Positions 8,945-17,582 of a stretch of DNA of 64,000 nucleotides are shown piece after piece (positions within the stretch are counted from its first letter, which is position 1; each line of letters begins with the position of its first letter). The translations under genes and the position numbers were made by a program. Below the pieces are notes generated by a model. The model was not told where the DNA came from, ran no database searches, and worked only from the letters and a program-made list of their open reading frames with translations. The stretch comes from Roseovarius nanhaiticus (GTDB lineage: Bacteria > Pseudomonadota > Alphaproteobacteria > Rhodobacterales > Rhodobacteraceae), in NCBI RefSeq assembly GCF_900156535.1, contig NZ_FTNV01000004.1, forward strand, positions 62,001 through 126,000. The letters run 5' to 3'.

Positions 8945-9927
8945 GCTGCAAGCGCTTCTTCTTGCGCAGCCCGGAAGGCATCAATTTCGAGTGATGAATT
9001 CGGATCGGGTAGCTGCAATCCCGCGTCCCGCATGACCTTCGCATAAGATCGAAGAAGAACGTCATCTTGCGGGGGATCGGGGTTGAAGATCGGCGCAAGG
9101 CGAGAGAGGCCCTGAAGCCGTATGTCGGCTGCCTTCCCCATGCCCGACATAGCCAAGACACCGTCTCGCGCAGTGGATCGAACGGCGACCTGAAGCAGTT
9201 CGATTACCATGCCGACACGACCTCCGGAAGCCGCGAAGAGGCGCCGGGACATGTCGATCCAGTCGAATTCGAGCGAGATGCCGCGCTCCTCGAGGTAGTC
9301 GAATATACTGTAGATTACCGTGGTGAATTCGTTGCGGTCATCAGGGTTCGTCCAGCGATAAGGGTTGAGCTCGATCGTTGCCATGGACCGCGCTGCAAAT
9401 TGCTCGTTCTCGTCGATGAGGCGCTGGGCCTTTGGCAGGCCCATCAGGATGAGGATCACACCTGACCGATCGATGATGGTCTTGAAATGATCCGCCGCGG
9501 CGCGCCGGGTGAGGTTCGCACCCGGCTCGGCGCAATGGCTGCACTCATCGAGAGCCACGATCCGAACGTCGCGCTGTTCGAGCAGATCATACATCCTGTC
9601 CTGCAATAGTGGGAGCTTTGAATTCGCCCCGACACGCCCCATAGTGCGAATGACGGACGCATAGAGCTCTGAGTCGTTCGGTTTGGGTGATATCTCGCCG
9701 TAGAGGAAATCTGGTGTAGGGAGAATGTACCCTGGTCCGTATCTGTCTTTCGACACTTGGCTTTTTACGGCTGAAATGAGGTCGGACTTACCGACGCGGG
9801 TGGGCCCAAGAAACGGAATGCAGGTGCCGTCCGAACCTGCCAGCTCGATTGCCTCGAGCATCTGGTTCAGTGCCCTATCGTAGCGCGCGTGTGAGATCCG
9901 CAGATCCTTCAGGGAGATATTGTTCAC
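8941..9927 (-). CDS. tnsC: TnsC/TniB-family AAA+ transposition regulator
   Basis: 328 aa AAA+ ATPase with Walker A GPTRVGKSD near residues 41-49, Walker B IVALDECSH near 123-131, and a sensor-like ILILMGLPKAQRL. It starts at a GTG (9925-9927) with GAGGA 9 nt upstream, 6 nt after the tnsB stop. In Tn7-family systems this protein forms ATP-dependent rings on DNA and links the target selector to the transposase. It is much shorter than the 555-residue TnsC of Tn7 and closer to the size of TniB, so the core mixes Tn7-like (TnsA present) and Tn5053-like (short TniB) features. Confidence 0.88.
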   Translation of the reverse strand: MNNISLKDLRISHARYDRALNQMLEAIELAGSDGTCIPFLGPTRVGKSDLISAVKSQVSKDRYGPGYILPTPDFLYGEISPKPNDSELYASVIRTMGRVGANSKLPLLQDRMYDLLEQRDVRIVALDECSHCAEPGANLTRRAAADHFKTIIDRSGVILILMGLPKAQRLIDENEQFAARSMATIELNPYRWTNPDDRNEFTTVIYSIFDYLEERGISLEFDWIDMSRRLFAASGGRVGMVIELLQVAVRSTARDGVLAMSGMGKAADIRLQGLSRLAPIFNPDPPQDDVLLRSYAKVMRDAGLQLPDPNSSLEIDAFRAAQEEALAA

Positions 9928-9933
9928 AGTCGA

Positions 9934-11868
9934 TTATCCTCGTTGTAAAATACGGTTGCGCCGCTTAGGGGCGAATACCGGCATTGTGGCGCGGGAGGCG
10001 ATGTCTGGAGCTGCTGGGTTTCTCGACCGGTTGCTCCGCTGAGTGATCTCATCGTCGCGCCGCTTGCGCTGAGCGGCATGTCGCGCCTTGCCCCCCTTGG
10101 AGGTAGCCTTGGAAGGCTTGTGGTGCTTGCCCGCCACCAAGGCAGCCAGAACCTCTTGCGCAGACAGGTAGTCATCGGGATCACGTCTATTCATAGCAAT
10201 AATGCGGTCCCGCTCCGCCACGGAAATGGCAGGCATTTCGGGGTCCTTGCAGGGAACATAAAATGTCTCTCCGGATTTCGGATGCGACATGATAATTTCC
10301 CGGATATCGGCCGGATTGATCCGAATATCGACCTCCAGTTTGCCCTTTGCATTTTGCTTGAGCATGCGGAGCTGAGGCGACGAATACTGAACATATCCCA
10401 CTTCGATACCGTAGTTGTGAACAGTCCTCTTTGCAGCCTGGCAGTAAAACATCTGGGCGAGCGTCTGTTTGTTCGGCGGTTCTGGGACGTAGGCTTCAGT
10501 AGAAAGACGACGCCAGCTCTCGATCGGGCTCTCTTTGCGCTTCAGAGGCGACTGCACCCGTCGGCGAGGAAGGGCGCCATAGACATCGTAGCGCCAGACC
10601 TGAACCTTCTGGATGAACTCGTCAAAAGTCCAGCATGCCTCCGAGATGGCCCGATCGTAACGATCCTTGAAAGAGAGCTCCCGAGTTTGAGTCGCACCCT
10701 CAAGCTTTGTCACGAAGGTCTTGAGAGTCGACATGGCGCGCTCAACAAATGGCTTTTTTTCCGGATGTCCAGGGATGTTCTTTTGCAGCTCGATGGCAGT
10801 CGTCGATAGTAGGCGGTCGATGATTTCGCCCGAGTTCTCGGAGCCTTGGTCTGCTACGACAGTCAGGGGGTAGCCGGCAACGTGCACACGATTCTTGATA
10901 CCGAACCGATTGAAGAACTCTTCATCATTCCCTGTCATGGCCTCGAAGAGCGCGGTCGCGGTTGTCAAACCCGTCGGATTCTCAAGAGAAACCACGAGTC
11001 CGACAATGAAGCCCGTTGCTGCATCCACAACCAGCGTGAGCCATGGCCTGATCAGTTTACCATCGTAGATCACGAAAATATCGGCCTGCGTGGAGTCGAC
11101 CTCAAGCCTGTCATAGGCATGTTCGATTTTTTGAAAACTGCCAGCTTGGAGTAGGGCCTTTCGCGCAACCTTCTTTCCCAGCCGTTTTTTCAAGACGTCA
11201 GAATGGGGAATGAAGTCATCAAGTATCGACTCCACGGCCTTTCGACCATGATTTCCAGGCTCTTCTTTCGGCCGCTCTTCCGAAAAACGCTTCAAATAAT
11301 TGATCCGAGATTGCGAAGCCAGGTCAGTCATCGTCATACGGTCGGATGCGAGATAGGATTCCTCGAGAAGATCGAGGACGACATCACGCAAAATATCGTC
11401 GTAGCGGATAGTGTAATTTCCGGATTGAGACCGTTTATCTACTAAGGCGAGATTGCCTTTCGCACAGAAATCAGAGCGATACTTCTGAATCGTGCGAACG
11501 GCAGGGAGCTTCGAAGATCGCGAAGCGAATCGTGGGTCTTTCTGAAGCTCGATCCCCATCTCATTTTTTATCTCAGCCCAAGTGAGGCCCAATTCCTGAT
11601 AGCGGTCGACCAATTCAAGGATGCGCTTACGGAAAGCCGCTTCGAATGCTTCCTGGTCATTGAATACTCGATCGCAAAAAATTGGCTCCTGCCCCTCGGA
11701 GACATTACCCAGCCCGATCTGGCGATGATACTCCTCGAGAGTGATTTCTGTCTGCGCCCCGTTCAAATCGAGGATCACCGAGGGCTTTCCATGAACGCGG
11801 CCGATCACGCGGTAAAGGGTTTCGCCATCGCGAAGGTGGCGACCATCATATGACTGGATCTTGTTCAT
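9934..11868 (-). CDS. tnsB: TnsB/TniA-family DDE transposase
   Basis: 644 aa integrase-fold transposase. The catalytic triad is D258 (in LEVDSTQ), D340 (in VVADQGSEN) and E376 (in KKPFVERAMS), with exactly 35 residues between the second D and E. N-terminal helix-turn-helix segments (about 95-140) would bind the end repeats, and the C-terminus is Lys/Arg-rich (about 585-644), where TnsB proteins contact TnsC. It cuts the 3' ends of the transposon and joins them to target DNA. The ATG overlaps the tnsA stop by 4 nt. All key residues are intact. Confidence 0.92.
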   Translation of the reverse strand: MNKIQSYDGRHLRDGETLYRVIGRVHGKPSVILDLNGAQTEITLEEYHRQIGLGNVSEGQEPIFCDRVFNDQEAFEAAFRKRILELVDRYQELGLTWAEIKNEMGIELQKDPRFASRSSKLPAVRTIQKYRSDFCAKGNLALVDKRSQSGNYTIRYDDILRDVVLDLLEESYLASDRMTMTDLASQSRINYLKRFSEERPKEEPGNHGRKAVESILDDFIPHSDVLKKRLGKKVARKALLQAGSFQKIEHAYDRLEVDSTQADIFVIYDGKLIRPWLTLVVDAATGFIVGLVVSLENPTGLTTATALFEAMTGNDEEFFNRFGIKNRVHVAGYPLTVVADQGSENSGEIIDRLLSTTAIELQKNIPGHPEKKPFVERAMSTLKTFVTKLEGATQTRELSFKDRYDRAISEACWTFDEFIQKVQVWRYDVYGALPRRRVQSPLKRKESPIESWRRLSTEAYVPEPPNKQTLAQMFYCQAAKRTVHNYGIEVGYVQYSSPQLRMLKQNAKGKLEVDIRINPADIREIIMSHPKSGETFYVPCKDPEMPAISVAERDRIIAMNRRDPDDYLSAQEVLAALVAGKHHKPSKATSKGGKARHAAQRKRRDDEITQRSNRSRNPAAPDIASRATMPVFAPKRRNRILQRG

Positions 11869-12578
11869 AGCGGCAGAACCTGAAGGTGCGTCACGTCGCC
11901 ATCCGTGCGGAAGAGATTGGTCCGGTCAGCGAATGGAGCGATCGCGAGGTCTGTCGCGAGAAGGCCTTGGAAGAGGGCCGCATATACATTCTGTCTTGTC
12001 AGGCCAAAAGATCGCTGTGCAGTGCCGAACGTCAAATTGTCGGGAAGCTGAGTCTCAATCAATTTCCGCACGGACGGATCGAGCTGCCGGTTCGGCAGTG
12101 TCCGGAGAACTCGAAGATTCCGGTGAAGAGCAGGAGGGAACATCATCTCCGTCACGACAGAGAGCCGGTTTCCAAGCTCGGACATGGCCCGCTTGACAGC
12201 TTCGAACTCAGGATTGTCGTGCAGCCATCGGCTGTGCTTGCCTTCCACGAAGACGTTCTTGCCGCTGGTCAGCTCAAATAGAAAATCTGGGGTGTAGATC
12301 CACGGTCGGTAGCGTGTGCCGCGACACGCTTCCACGAGCGCAGCCTTGCTCGCATAGGCTTGACCAGTGTTGAGATCAAACGAGGCGGGCTGAGCAACGA
12401 TGCGCCGCACTCTGGGGTCGACCTCACCGGCAACCAGAATGATCGACTCACCAAGGCTTTCGGTGTCGACGATACCAATGGCCTTTCGGCAGGCTTGGCG
12501 GTTCACCTTCTTCTGCAAACCACGCTTGTAAATCGTTCGCGCGGGCTCGCCGTCGATAATGTGGTGTTCGAATAGCAT
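11865..12578 (-). CDS. tnsA: TnsA-family endonuclease
   Basis: 237 aa. It has the restriction-like core of TnsA: E44 in SLGES, D98 in YTPDFLFE and E112-x-K114 in VFVEGK, the PD-(D/E)xK arrangement. TnsA cuts the 5' strands of the ends, so with TnsB the element should move by cut-and-paste rather than form cointegrates as TniA-only elements do. The C-terminal part (about 160-237) looks like the small helical domain that contacts TnsB. The ATG at 12576-12578 has GGAGG 8 nt upstream. It is the first core gene of the operon, with two small paralogous ORFs further upstream. Confidence 0.87.
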   Translation of the reverse strand: MLFEHHIIDGEPARTIYKRGLQKKVNRQACRKAIGIVDTESLGESIILVAGEVDPRVRRIVAQPASFDLNTGQAYASKAALVEACRGTRYRPWIYTPDFLFELTSGKNVFVEGKHSRWLHDNPEFEAVKRAMSELGNRLSVVTEMMFPPALHRNLRVLRTLPNRQLDPSVRKLIETQLPDNLTFGTAQRSFGLTRQNVYAALFQGLLATDLAIAPFADRTNLFRTDGDVTHLQVLPL

Positions 12579-12658
12579 CGTTTGGACCTCCGCTAATGGG
12601 ATGTTCCGGCTGGTTCTTCCGGCAGGTTATGGATCGTTGCCTTGCCGCCTTCGTCGGC

Positions 12659-12895
12659 TCAGTCGAACTGGACCTGGTTCTCGAGGTTGACCACGTCTCG
12701 ACGCGCCAGCATCACAAGCGCTGTGAGCATCTCGGTGTGGCTCTCCACGTCCATCTGTCGCCCCTCGTCATCGCCCGCAACGAGGCTGTCGGTGAAGTGT
12801 TGCTTCACTCCCATCTTGAAGCCCCGCGCCCCGTTGGGCGGGAGCGGCAGGCGGATATTGCCTTCATGTGTCGTATGCATTTCGTACATTCCCAT
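12659..12895 (-). CDS. Small hypothetical protein, paralogue of the ORF at 13003-13398
   Basis: 78 aa, leftward like tnsA and ending 80 bp before it. I do not recognise the family. The second half clearly matches the neighbouring ORF: HFT, then DEG, (V/I)ESHTE, a short hydrophobic stretch, AR, VV, LENQV in the same order and spacing. That conservation between two adjacent frames is the main evidence that both are translated. The start is uncertain because two ATGs lie close together and the ribosome site is weak. A role in transposition or control is only suggested by position. Confidence 0.5.
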   Translation of the reverse strand: MGMYEMHTTHEGNIRLPLPPNGARGFKMGVKQHFTDSLVAGDDEGRQMDVESHTEMLTALVMLARRDVVNLENQVQFD

Positions 12896-13002
12896 TTGAA
12901 GCTCGCTGTCGGCTGGCTCTCACCAACCGCAAGATTTCCCCCATCCTTGTGAGAAGATTGATGTTTTGCCGTTGGGCCCTAATCGAATCCGGCAGAAATC
13001 TT

Positions 13003-13398
13003 CTAAGCCTCTGTTTGGAATTGAGAAGATTCTGCCGGAAGCGCGGAAAAGCATGTTGAGAAAACCATCGAACCGCCCCGATCACCGGTTTCCCGTGCCG
13101 CCCCGCGGCGGCAGCCGTCGGCCATCAGAACCCGGAAATCAAAGTAGTGGGTACCCTTCCTGCCATTCGACTGCTGCCACTCGCACGGCACCTGGTTCTC
13201 GAGACCCACAACACCGGGTCGCGCGATGATCACATGCGCGCCGCACAGTTCTGTGTGGCTCTCGATGCCGCTGGTCTCGCCTTCGTCGGGTCCAGAGGTG
13301 AACTGGCCGGTGAAATGATTTCGCCGGTCCTTGGCGATCTTGCGGCCCGTCAAGACCTGCTCGGGCATTATCAACCCGCCATCTGACAAGCAGTTCAT
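13003..13398 (-). CDS. Small hypothetical protein, paralogue of the ORF at 12659-12895
   Basis: 131 aa with an excellent start: ATG at 13396-13398 preceded by AAAAGGAGAAAGAGC. The first 70 residues share the HFT...DEG...ESHTE...AR...VV.LENQV pattern with the downstream ORF. The C-terminal 60 residues have no counterpart there and may be an extension after loss of a stop. No signal peptide or membrane segment is visible. It probably shares a transcript with the tns genes. Function unknown. Confidence 0.55.
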   Translation of the reverse strand: MNCLSDGGLIMPEQVLTGRKIAKDRRNHFTGQFTSGPDEGETSGIESHTELCGAHVIIARPGVVGLENQVPCEWQQSNGRKGTHYFDFRVLMADGCRRGAARETGDRGGSMVFSTCFSALPAESSQFQTEA

Positions 13399-14160
13399 GC
13401 TCTTTCTCCTTTTGGCATGCTGGTACCGCTCGCCGGAATGCCCTCCGACGCTGCCCGCAGGCGGCGATACCGATTTCTGGTTTCGTGTTGAGAGCCCCTG
13501 GTGTCTTCAGGTGGCTCTGGATGCAGGCCTCACATTGAGCGGGCTTGCGAATTCTGGTGGTCTATCCTGTGCCGTTGACCATCATGGTTGCTCTCCTCTT
13601 GACCTTTTCCTCGAAGTCGGTCGCCGGGCTGCGGCGTAGTCGATTGTGAGGTTGGCTGATTGCCGGTTTCACGAAGAAAAAACTGCGCCTCGATCCATGT
13701 GATTTGCGGTTCGGCCTTCGCTTGGGGCCGAGAAACTACCCATTTCGGACCACCCGGCAACAGCTGATTTTGGCCAAAATTTCTTTGTCGAGTTCATTTC
13801 CGTCGAGAGAAAAATGATCCCACACAAATCACGCCAAAAGCTAAGTATTTGATTATATGGATAAAAACACCATTCTCCGCGTGACCCTGAAAAAGCGGGC
13901 GAGCAGACTCTTTTCCGCAGAATCGCAGAAAGCCCGGATTCGGCGCGATTTCCAGACCGCTGGCGCGACATTTTTGCCACGCAACTCATGGATGCGTGCT
14001 ACGGGACGCTTGCAGGACGATAGTTTGAATCCCTCACCATTCCGCGCCCGGGAATCGCCATTGGGCGAATCAGACGCGGCCCCGGGGTGCGGAGTTGAGG
14101 GATGCGGGGCACGAATCCGGGAGGCGAGCCGCGAATTTTACATCGCGGGCGGCTTGCGAA
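13399..14160. other. Mostly non-coding stretch between the small paralogues and the hsdM remnant
   Basis: No frame here resembles a protein I know. A strong leftward ribosome site (AAGAGGAGAGCAACC) precedes an ATG at about 13587, but that frame stops after seven codons, so it is a leader peptide or the head of a decayed gene. A leftward frame at 13530-13760 (76 codons) has no support. The region must also hold the promoter for the leftward small-ORF/tns operon. Confidence 0.4.
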
Positions 14161-14337
14161 ATGCTCAAGAAGGTCATCGATCGTGCTTACTACAACGATA
14201 CCGAGAAGTTCAGGCGCGGCGCCAAGATGGTCACCACGCTGACCCCACTCATCAACATCTTCAGCCGCGAGGAGTTGAACTTCAGCCGCAACCGGGCGGA
14301 TGGCGACGATATTTTGGTTCTGGAAGCTGGTCGATGA
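14161..14337 (+). pseudogene. Remnant of a type I restriction methylase subunit (hsdM) gene
   Basis: Reading rightward from 14161, about 52 residues match the N-terminal region that precedes the catalytic domain in HsdM N6-adenine methylases: KKVIDRAYYNDTEKF, then LTPLINIF and LNFSRNRADGDDIL. In intact proteins GDDIL is followed by a conserved GDAYEYLM stretch and the SAM-binding domain. Here the frame changes to unrelated residues and stops at 14337. No ribosome site is visible. I read it as a leftover of an older type I system, cut when the neighbouring operon was installed. The match is from memory of the family, not from a search. Confidence 0.55.
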
Positions 14338-14353
14338 GTAACGCCCGGAGGCG

Positions 14354-15535
14354 TCAGCGCTCGACCAACTCCGCCCTTTCGGGATCGTATTCATAGCCGG
14401 TGATCGTGCCCTCCCTGATCTTCTCTACAGCATCATCAATGACAAATAGCGGCACCAGAAACCACTCGCGCGGGGAGGTCGGACGACCAAAGCGATCGGC
14501 AATCTGGATGTCGAGCTGTGCCTTGCCAAAGATGCGATGGATCAGGTTTTCCAGCCTGGTCTGATTGATGTTGTACAGTTCATAGGTCGCAACGACCTCC
14601 ACCTGCGCCATCAGGAATGTCGGCTGCAGCTGCGCACCTGCGATCCGCTTTTCCACGGGCATGGTCGTTACGCCGATCTTGTGGATCAGATCGCGATTGG
14701 CGGCCACAAGCGGATGATCGGACTTGCTGCGCAACACATAGATCGTGCCTGTTGTGCTATCGCCCTCTTCGGGAGCGTCCGAAAACAGCGGCCCGGCGCC
14801 AGCTTCCGTAATTCGGCGCCCAGCGTCATCCTTGTTGAGCGCCCGCTGCAGTGAGCGCATCAACATATTGCTTTCCGTGCCATTGTCGAAAATCACCCGC
14901 AATCGCGCATCGGTGCGGCCCTGATCGGTGAGCGTCGTCTCGCCCATCTCTGCTACGTAGGCTTTTTGGCCTTCGACGATGAAAAACCGCCCCTGTCGAA
15001 TTTCGGCTTTAAGCTCGAATGGTCGGGTTTCCCGCGCGCCGGAGTCCAACTCGCGTTGAACCTTTTCAAACAGCGGCTTGAATTGGTCGAAGTCTTCGCA
15101 TCGCTGGCGGTTTGCGACATCGTCAGATGCCTTCCTCTCAGAGGCAGAGCGGACATGCTTCAGCTCGGTAATCGGGCTGGCCTCGACCTCGACACCCAGA
15201 GCTGCCAGAAGGGCATCGTCGTCGAGGTCGTCGGTGCCTTCCGCAGGCTCAGCGTCAGCCAGCAGGTTGCCATGGTCCAACTCTGCCAGAAGGTCTGAGG
15301 CTTCCGGAAGCTCCCTGATGCGCTCAAGGCGCACCGCATAGAGGCGCTCGAAAATGTCTCCGTCTTCCGAGTGGCGCGGCAGTCGGCCCTGTTCGGTGAC
15401 GAACTTCTGGATGTCCTCAAACCCCGCAATGATTCGCTCTTCGCGGGGTGTTCGTTTGACCTGCTTTTTCTGCTCCACTGCAATGCCAAGCTCAGCAAGG
15501 AGGGCATCGTCGTCGTCGGTGAAACCTTTACCCAT
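14354..15535 (-). CDS. GIY-YIG nuclease (T5orf172/MUG113-like), last gene of restriction-like operon
   Basis: 393 aa. The C-terminal domain (about 263-375) has the GIY-YIG pattern: TIYVL, HKIGVTT, EKRIAGAQ, the likely metal-binding glutamate E329 in RLENLIHRIF, and FGRPTSPREWF as in T5orf172/MUG113 proteins. The N-terminal 260 residues are acidic and helical and carry a repeated motif, DDDALLAELG near 8-17 and DDDALLAALG near 105-114. It overlaps the helicase gene by 8 nt, so it is coupled to it. The likely role is DNA cleavage directed by the helicase and methyltransferase partners. That assignment is inferred from context. Confidence 0.8.
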   Translation of the reverse strand: MGKGFTDDDDALLAELGIAVEQKKQVKRTPREERIIAGFEDIQKFVTEQGRLPRHSEDGDIFERLYAVRLERIRELPEASDLLAELDHGNLLADAEPAEGTDDLDDDALLAALGVEVEASPITELKHVRSASERKASDDVANRQRCEDFDQFKPLFEKVQRELDSGARETRPFELKAEIRQGRFFIVEGQKAYVAEMGETTLTDQGRTDARLRVIFDNGTESNMLMRSLQRALNKDDAGRRITEAGAGPLFSDAPEEGDSTTGTIYVLRSKSDHPLVAANRDLIHKIGVTTMPVEKRIAGAQLQPTFLMAQVEVVATYELYNINQTRLENLIHRIFGKAQLDIQIADRFGRPTSPREWFLVPLFVIDDAVEKIREGTITGYEYDPERAELVER

Positions 15536-17582
15536 TCATTGCTTCCTGCTTCATTCGGGCCAGGAAGGCGACGCCTTCGGCCATCCGCTTCTCCCAGGCA
15601 TCGGCCGAAGTCAAAGACGGCAACCGACCGCGGTCCTGCTTGAACTTCACGGCGCGCCGGGCGAGATCTCGTGCCTCTTCGGGTGACAGCTGAATCTTTT
15701 TGGCCTCGATCACCGCAGCCACATCCCTCAGGCTTTGCTCGCTCATGGTTTTGGCAAGGATCGCATAGGCTTCGCTGAACGGATTGATCCGGTCGATGAG
15801 ATCGATGTCCAGATCCCGGACGCTCAGCGCAAATTGGCGGACGCCATCGACGAATGCCGTGTTCACGACTGCCTCGCTGCCATCGCCGACGAGGGATTTT
15901 TTTGCCTGCTGGGTGAAGTTCATCGCAGCAATCGCGTGTTGGCGCACGGCCTCCTGATCCGCGTCATCCAACTCAGGATACCTGTCCCGGACGATCTTGC
16001 CCAGGCGGACCTGCGTCAACTCTTCCGGCACCATTTCCTCATCGAAAAGTCCGCGTTCGATCGATGTCTTGTCCTGCACAAAGGCAGTGATCACCTCGGT
16101 CAGGTCGTTTTGGCAGATCCGGTTGGCCTCGGGGCTCTTGGGCGGCGTCAGACCGTTGATTTCGATCTGGAATGTACCTTGTTCTTCATTGAAACCGACG
16201 TTGCACTTGCCCGGATCATAGCCCCCCTCGCCATAGTCAAAACCTTCTTGAGCCGTGTTGGTCGGGTTCTTGGGCTTGAATTCGAACTTCGGCGTCAGAA
16301 CCTGCTCCATCAGCAGGCTGGCGGCGATGGCTTTCAGGGTGTCGTTTACTGCCTCGCGCACCGCCTCTTCGGATGCGTCCGGCTCGGCGATGAGGTTGGT
16401 GAACCGCGCATGCGTCTTGCCCTTGGCGTCACGGGTGGCGCGGCCGATGATCTGCACGATCTCAGTAAGGCTGGAGCGATAGCCGACCGTCAGCGCATGT
16501 TCGCACCAGATCCAGTCGAACCCCTCCTTCGCCATGCCAAGCGCGATGATGATGTCCACATGATCGCGGTTGTTCTTCTGCGCCGGGTCTCTCAAGGCCG
16601 CCGTTACCTTGTCGCGCTTGACCGGATCGTCATCCACCAGATCGGCAATGCGCAGTATCTGACCGTCCGGGCGCTTTACCAGCTGAAACCCGGTCGCCGG
16701 ATCGGTGCCCTGCCAGTCGCCCAGGGCGTCGATGATGTGTTCGACCTCGCGATGCTTGTCCTTGGTGCTTTCGCGGGAGTTGACGTTGGGGATATGCAGG
16801 ATCGTCTTCTCGGACGGGTCGAGAACCTTCAGCAGTTCATCCGCATAGGGCCCGCTGTAGAAAAAATAGCCGATATCGAGCGTCTTGAGATAGGTATAGC
16901 CGCTGAGCTGTTCGTAATAGGTATAGGTGACGGTCTGAAACCGCGCCTCGTCCTCGGGCGTCAGCACGGCCTCGGTGTCGCCCCGGAAATAGGATCCGGT
17001 CATCGCCACCACATGCACTTTGTCGCGAGCAAGGAGCTCACCCAGATGCGCGCCCAGCTTGTTGTCGGGGTTGGCCGAGACATGATGAAACTCATCCACG
17101 GCGATCAGGCGATCATCGAAGACCTCGATCCCGAACCGATCGACGGCAAAACGGAACGTCGCATGGGTGCAGACAAGGATCCGGTCGTCACATTCCAGAA
17201 ACCGCCCCACCGCGCCCACCTTGCCATCATCCCCGCCAGGCGCATTGCACAGGTTCCATTGCGGCCGCACCACCCAATCTGCCCAGAATCCGAACTTCGA
17301 CAAGGGCTCATCGGCAAAGCTGGACCCGATGGATTTCTCCGGCACCACGATGATCGCCTGTCTCAGCCCCTGATTGTGCAGCTTGTCCAGCGCGATGAAC
17401 ATCAATGCCCGACTTTTCCCCGACGCGGGCGGCGACTTGATGAGCAGGTACTGCTCACCCCGCTTCTCATAGGCGCGCTCCTGCATGGCGCGCATGCCCA
17501 GCTCGTTTGATTTGACGGCTGAACCGCTTTGCGAATACTTTACTTTAATCGCGGGACTGGTCTGAGATTTCTTCGCGTTCAT
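15528..17582 (-). CDS. SF2 DEAD/DEAH-type helicase of restriction-like operon
   Basis: 684 aa. Superfamily 2 motifs are present: motif I PPASGKS (51-57), motif II DEFHH (163-167), motif III-like AMTGSYFRG, and C-terminal motifs V and VI in GMAKEGFDWIW and QIIGRATRD. The domain order resembles type III Res and similar restriction translocases, without an attached nuclease. It would use ATP to move on or remodel DNA. The start overlaps the PLD gene stop by 4 nt. Most of the gene is G+C-rich, unlike the PLD gene next to it. Confidence 0.85.
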   Translation of the reverse strand: MNAKKSQTSPAIKVKYSQSGSAVKSNELGMRAMQERAYEKRGEQYLLIKSPPASGKSRALMFIALDKLHNQGLRQAIIVVPEKSIGSSFADEPLSKFGFWADWVVRPQWNLCNAPGGDDGKVGAVGRFLECDDRILVCTHATFRFAVDRFGIEVFDDRLIAVDEFHHVSANPDNKLGAHLGELLARDKVHVVAMTGSYFRGDTEAVLTPEDEARFQTVTYTYYEQLSGYTYLKTLDIGYFFYSGPYADELLKVLDPSEKTILHIPNVNSRESTKDKHREVEHIIDALGDWQGTDPATGFQLVKRPDGQILRIADLVDDDPVKRDKVTAALRDPAQKNNRDHVDIIIALGMAKEGFDWIWCEHALTVGYRSSLTEIVQIIGRATRDAKGKTHARFTNLIAEPDASEEAVREAVNDTLKAIAASLLMEQVLTPKFEFKPKNPTNTAQEGFDYGEGGYDPGKCNVGFNEEQGTFQIEINGLTPPKSPEANRICQNDLTEVITAFVQDKTSIERGLFDEEMVPEELTQVRLGKIVRDRYPELDDADQEAVRQHAIAAMNFTQQAKKSLVGDGSEAVVNTAFVDGVRQFALSVRDLDIDLIDRINPFSEAYAILAKTMSEQSLRDVAAVIEAKKIQLSPEEARDLARRAVKFKQDRGRLPSLTSADAWEKRMAEGVAFLARMKQEAMNG

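Noticed and set aside
13857..14396. Rightward 179-codon frame across the hsdM remnant
   Set aside because: It is in a different frame from the HsdM-like residues, has no ribosome site and overlaps the end of the GIY-YIG gene.
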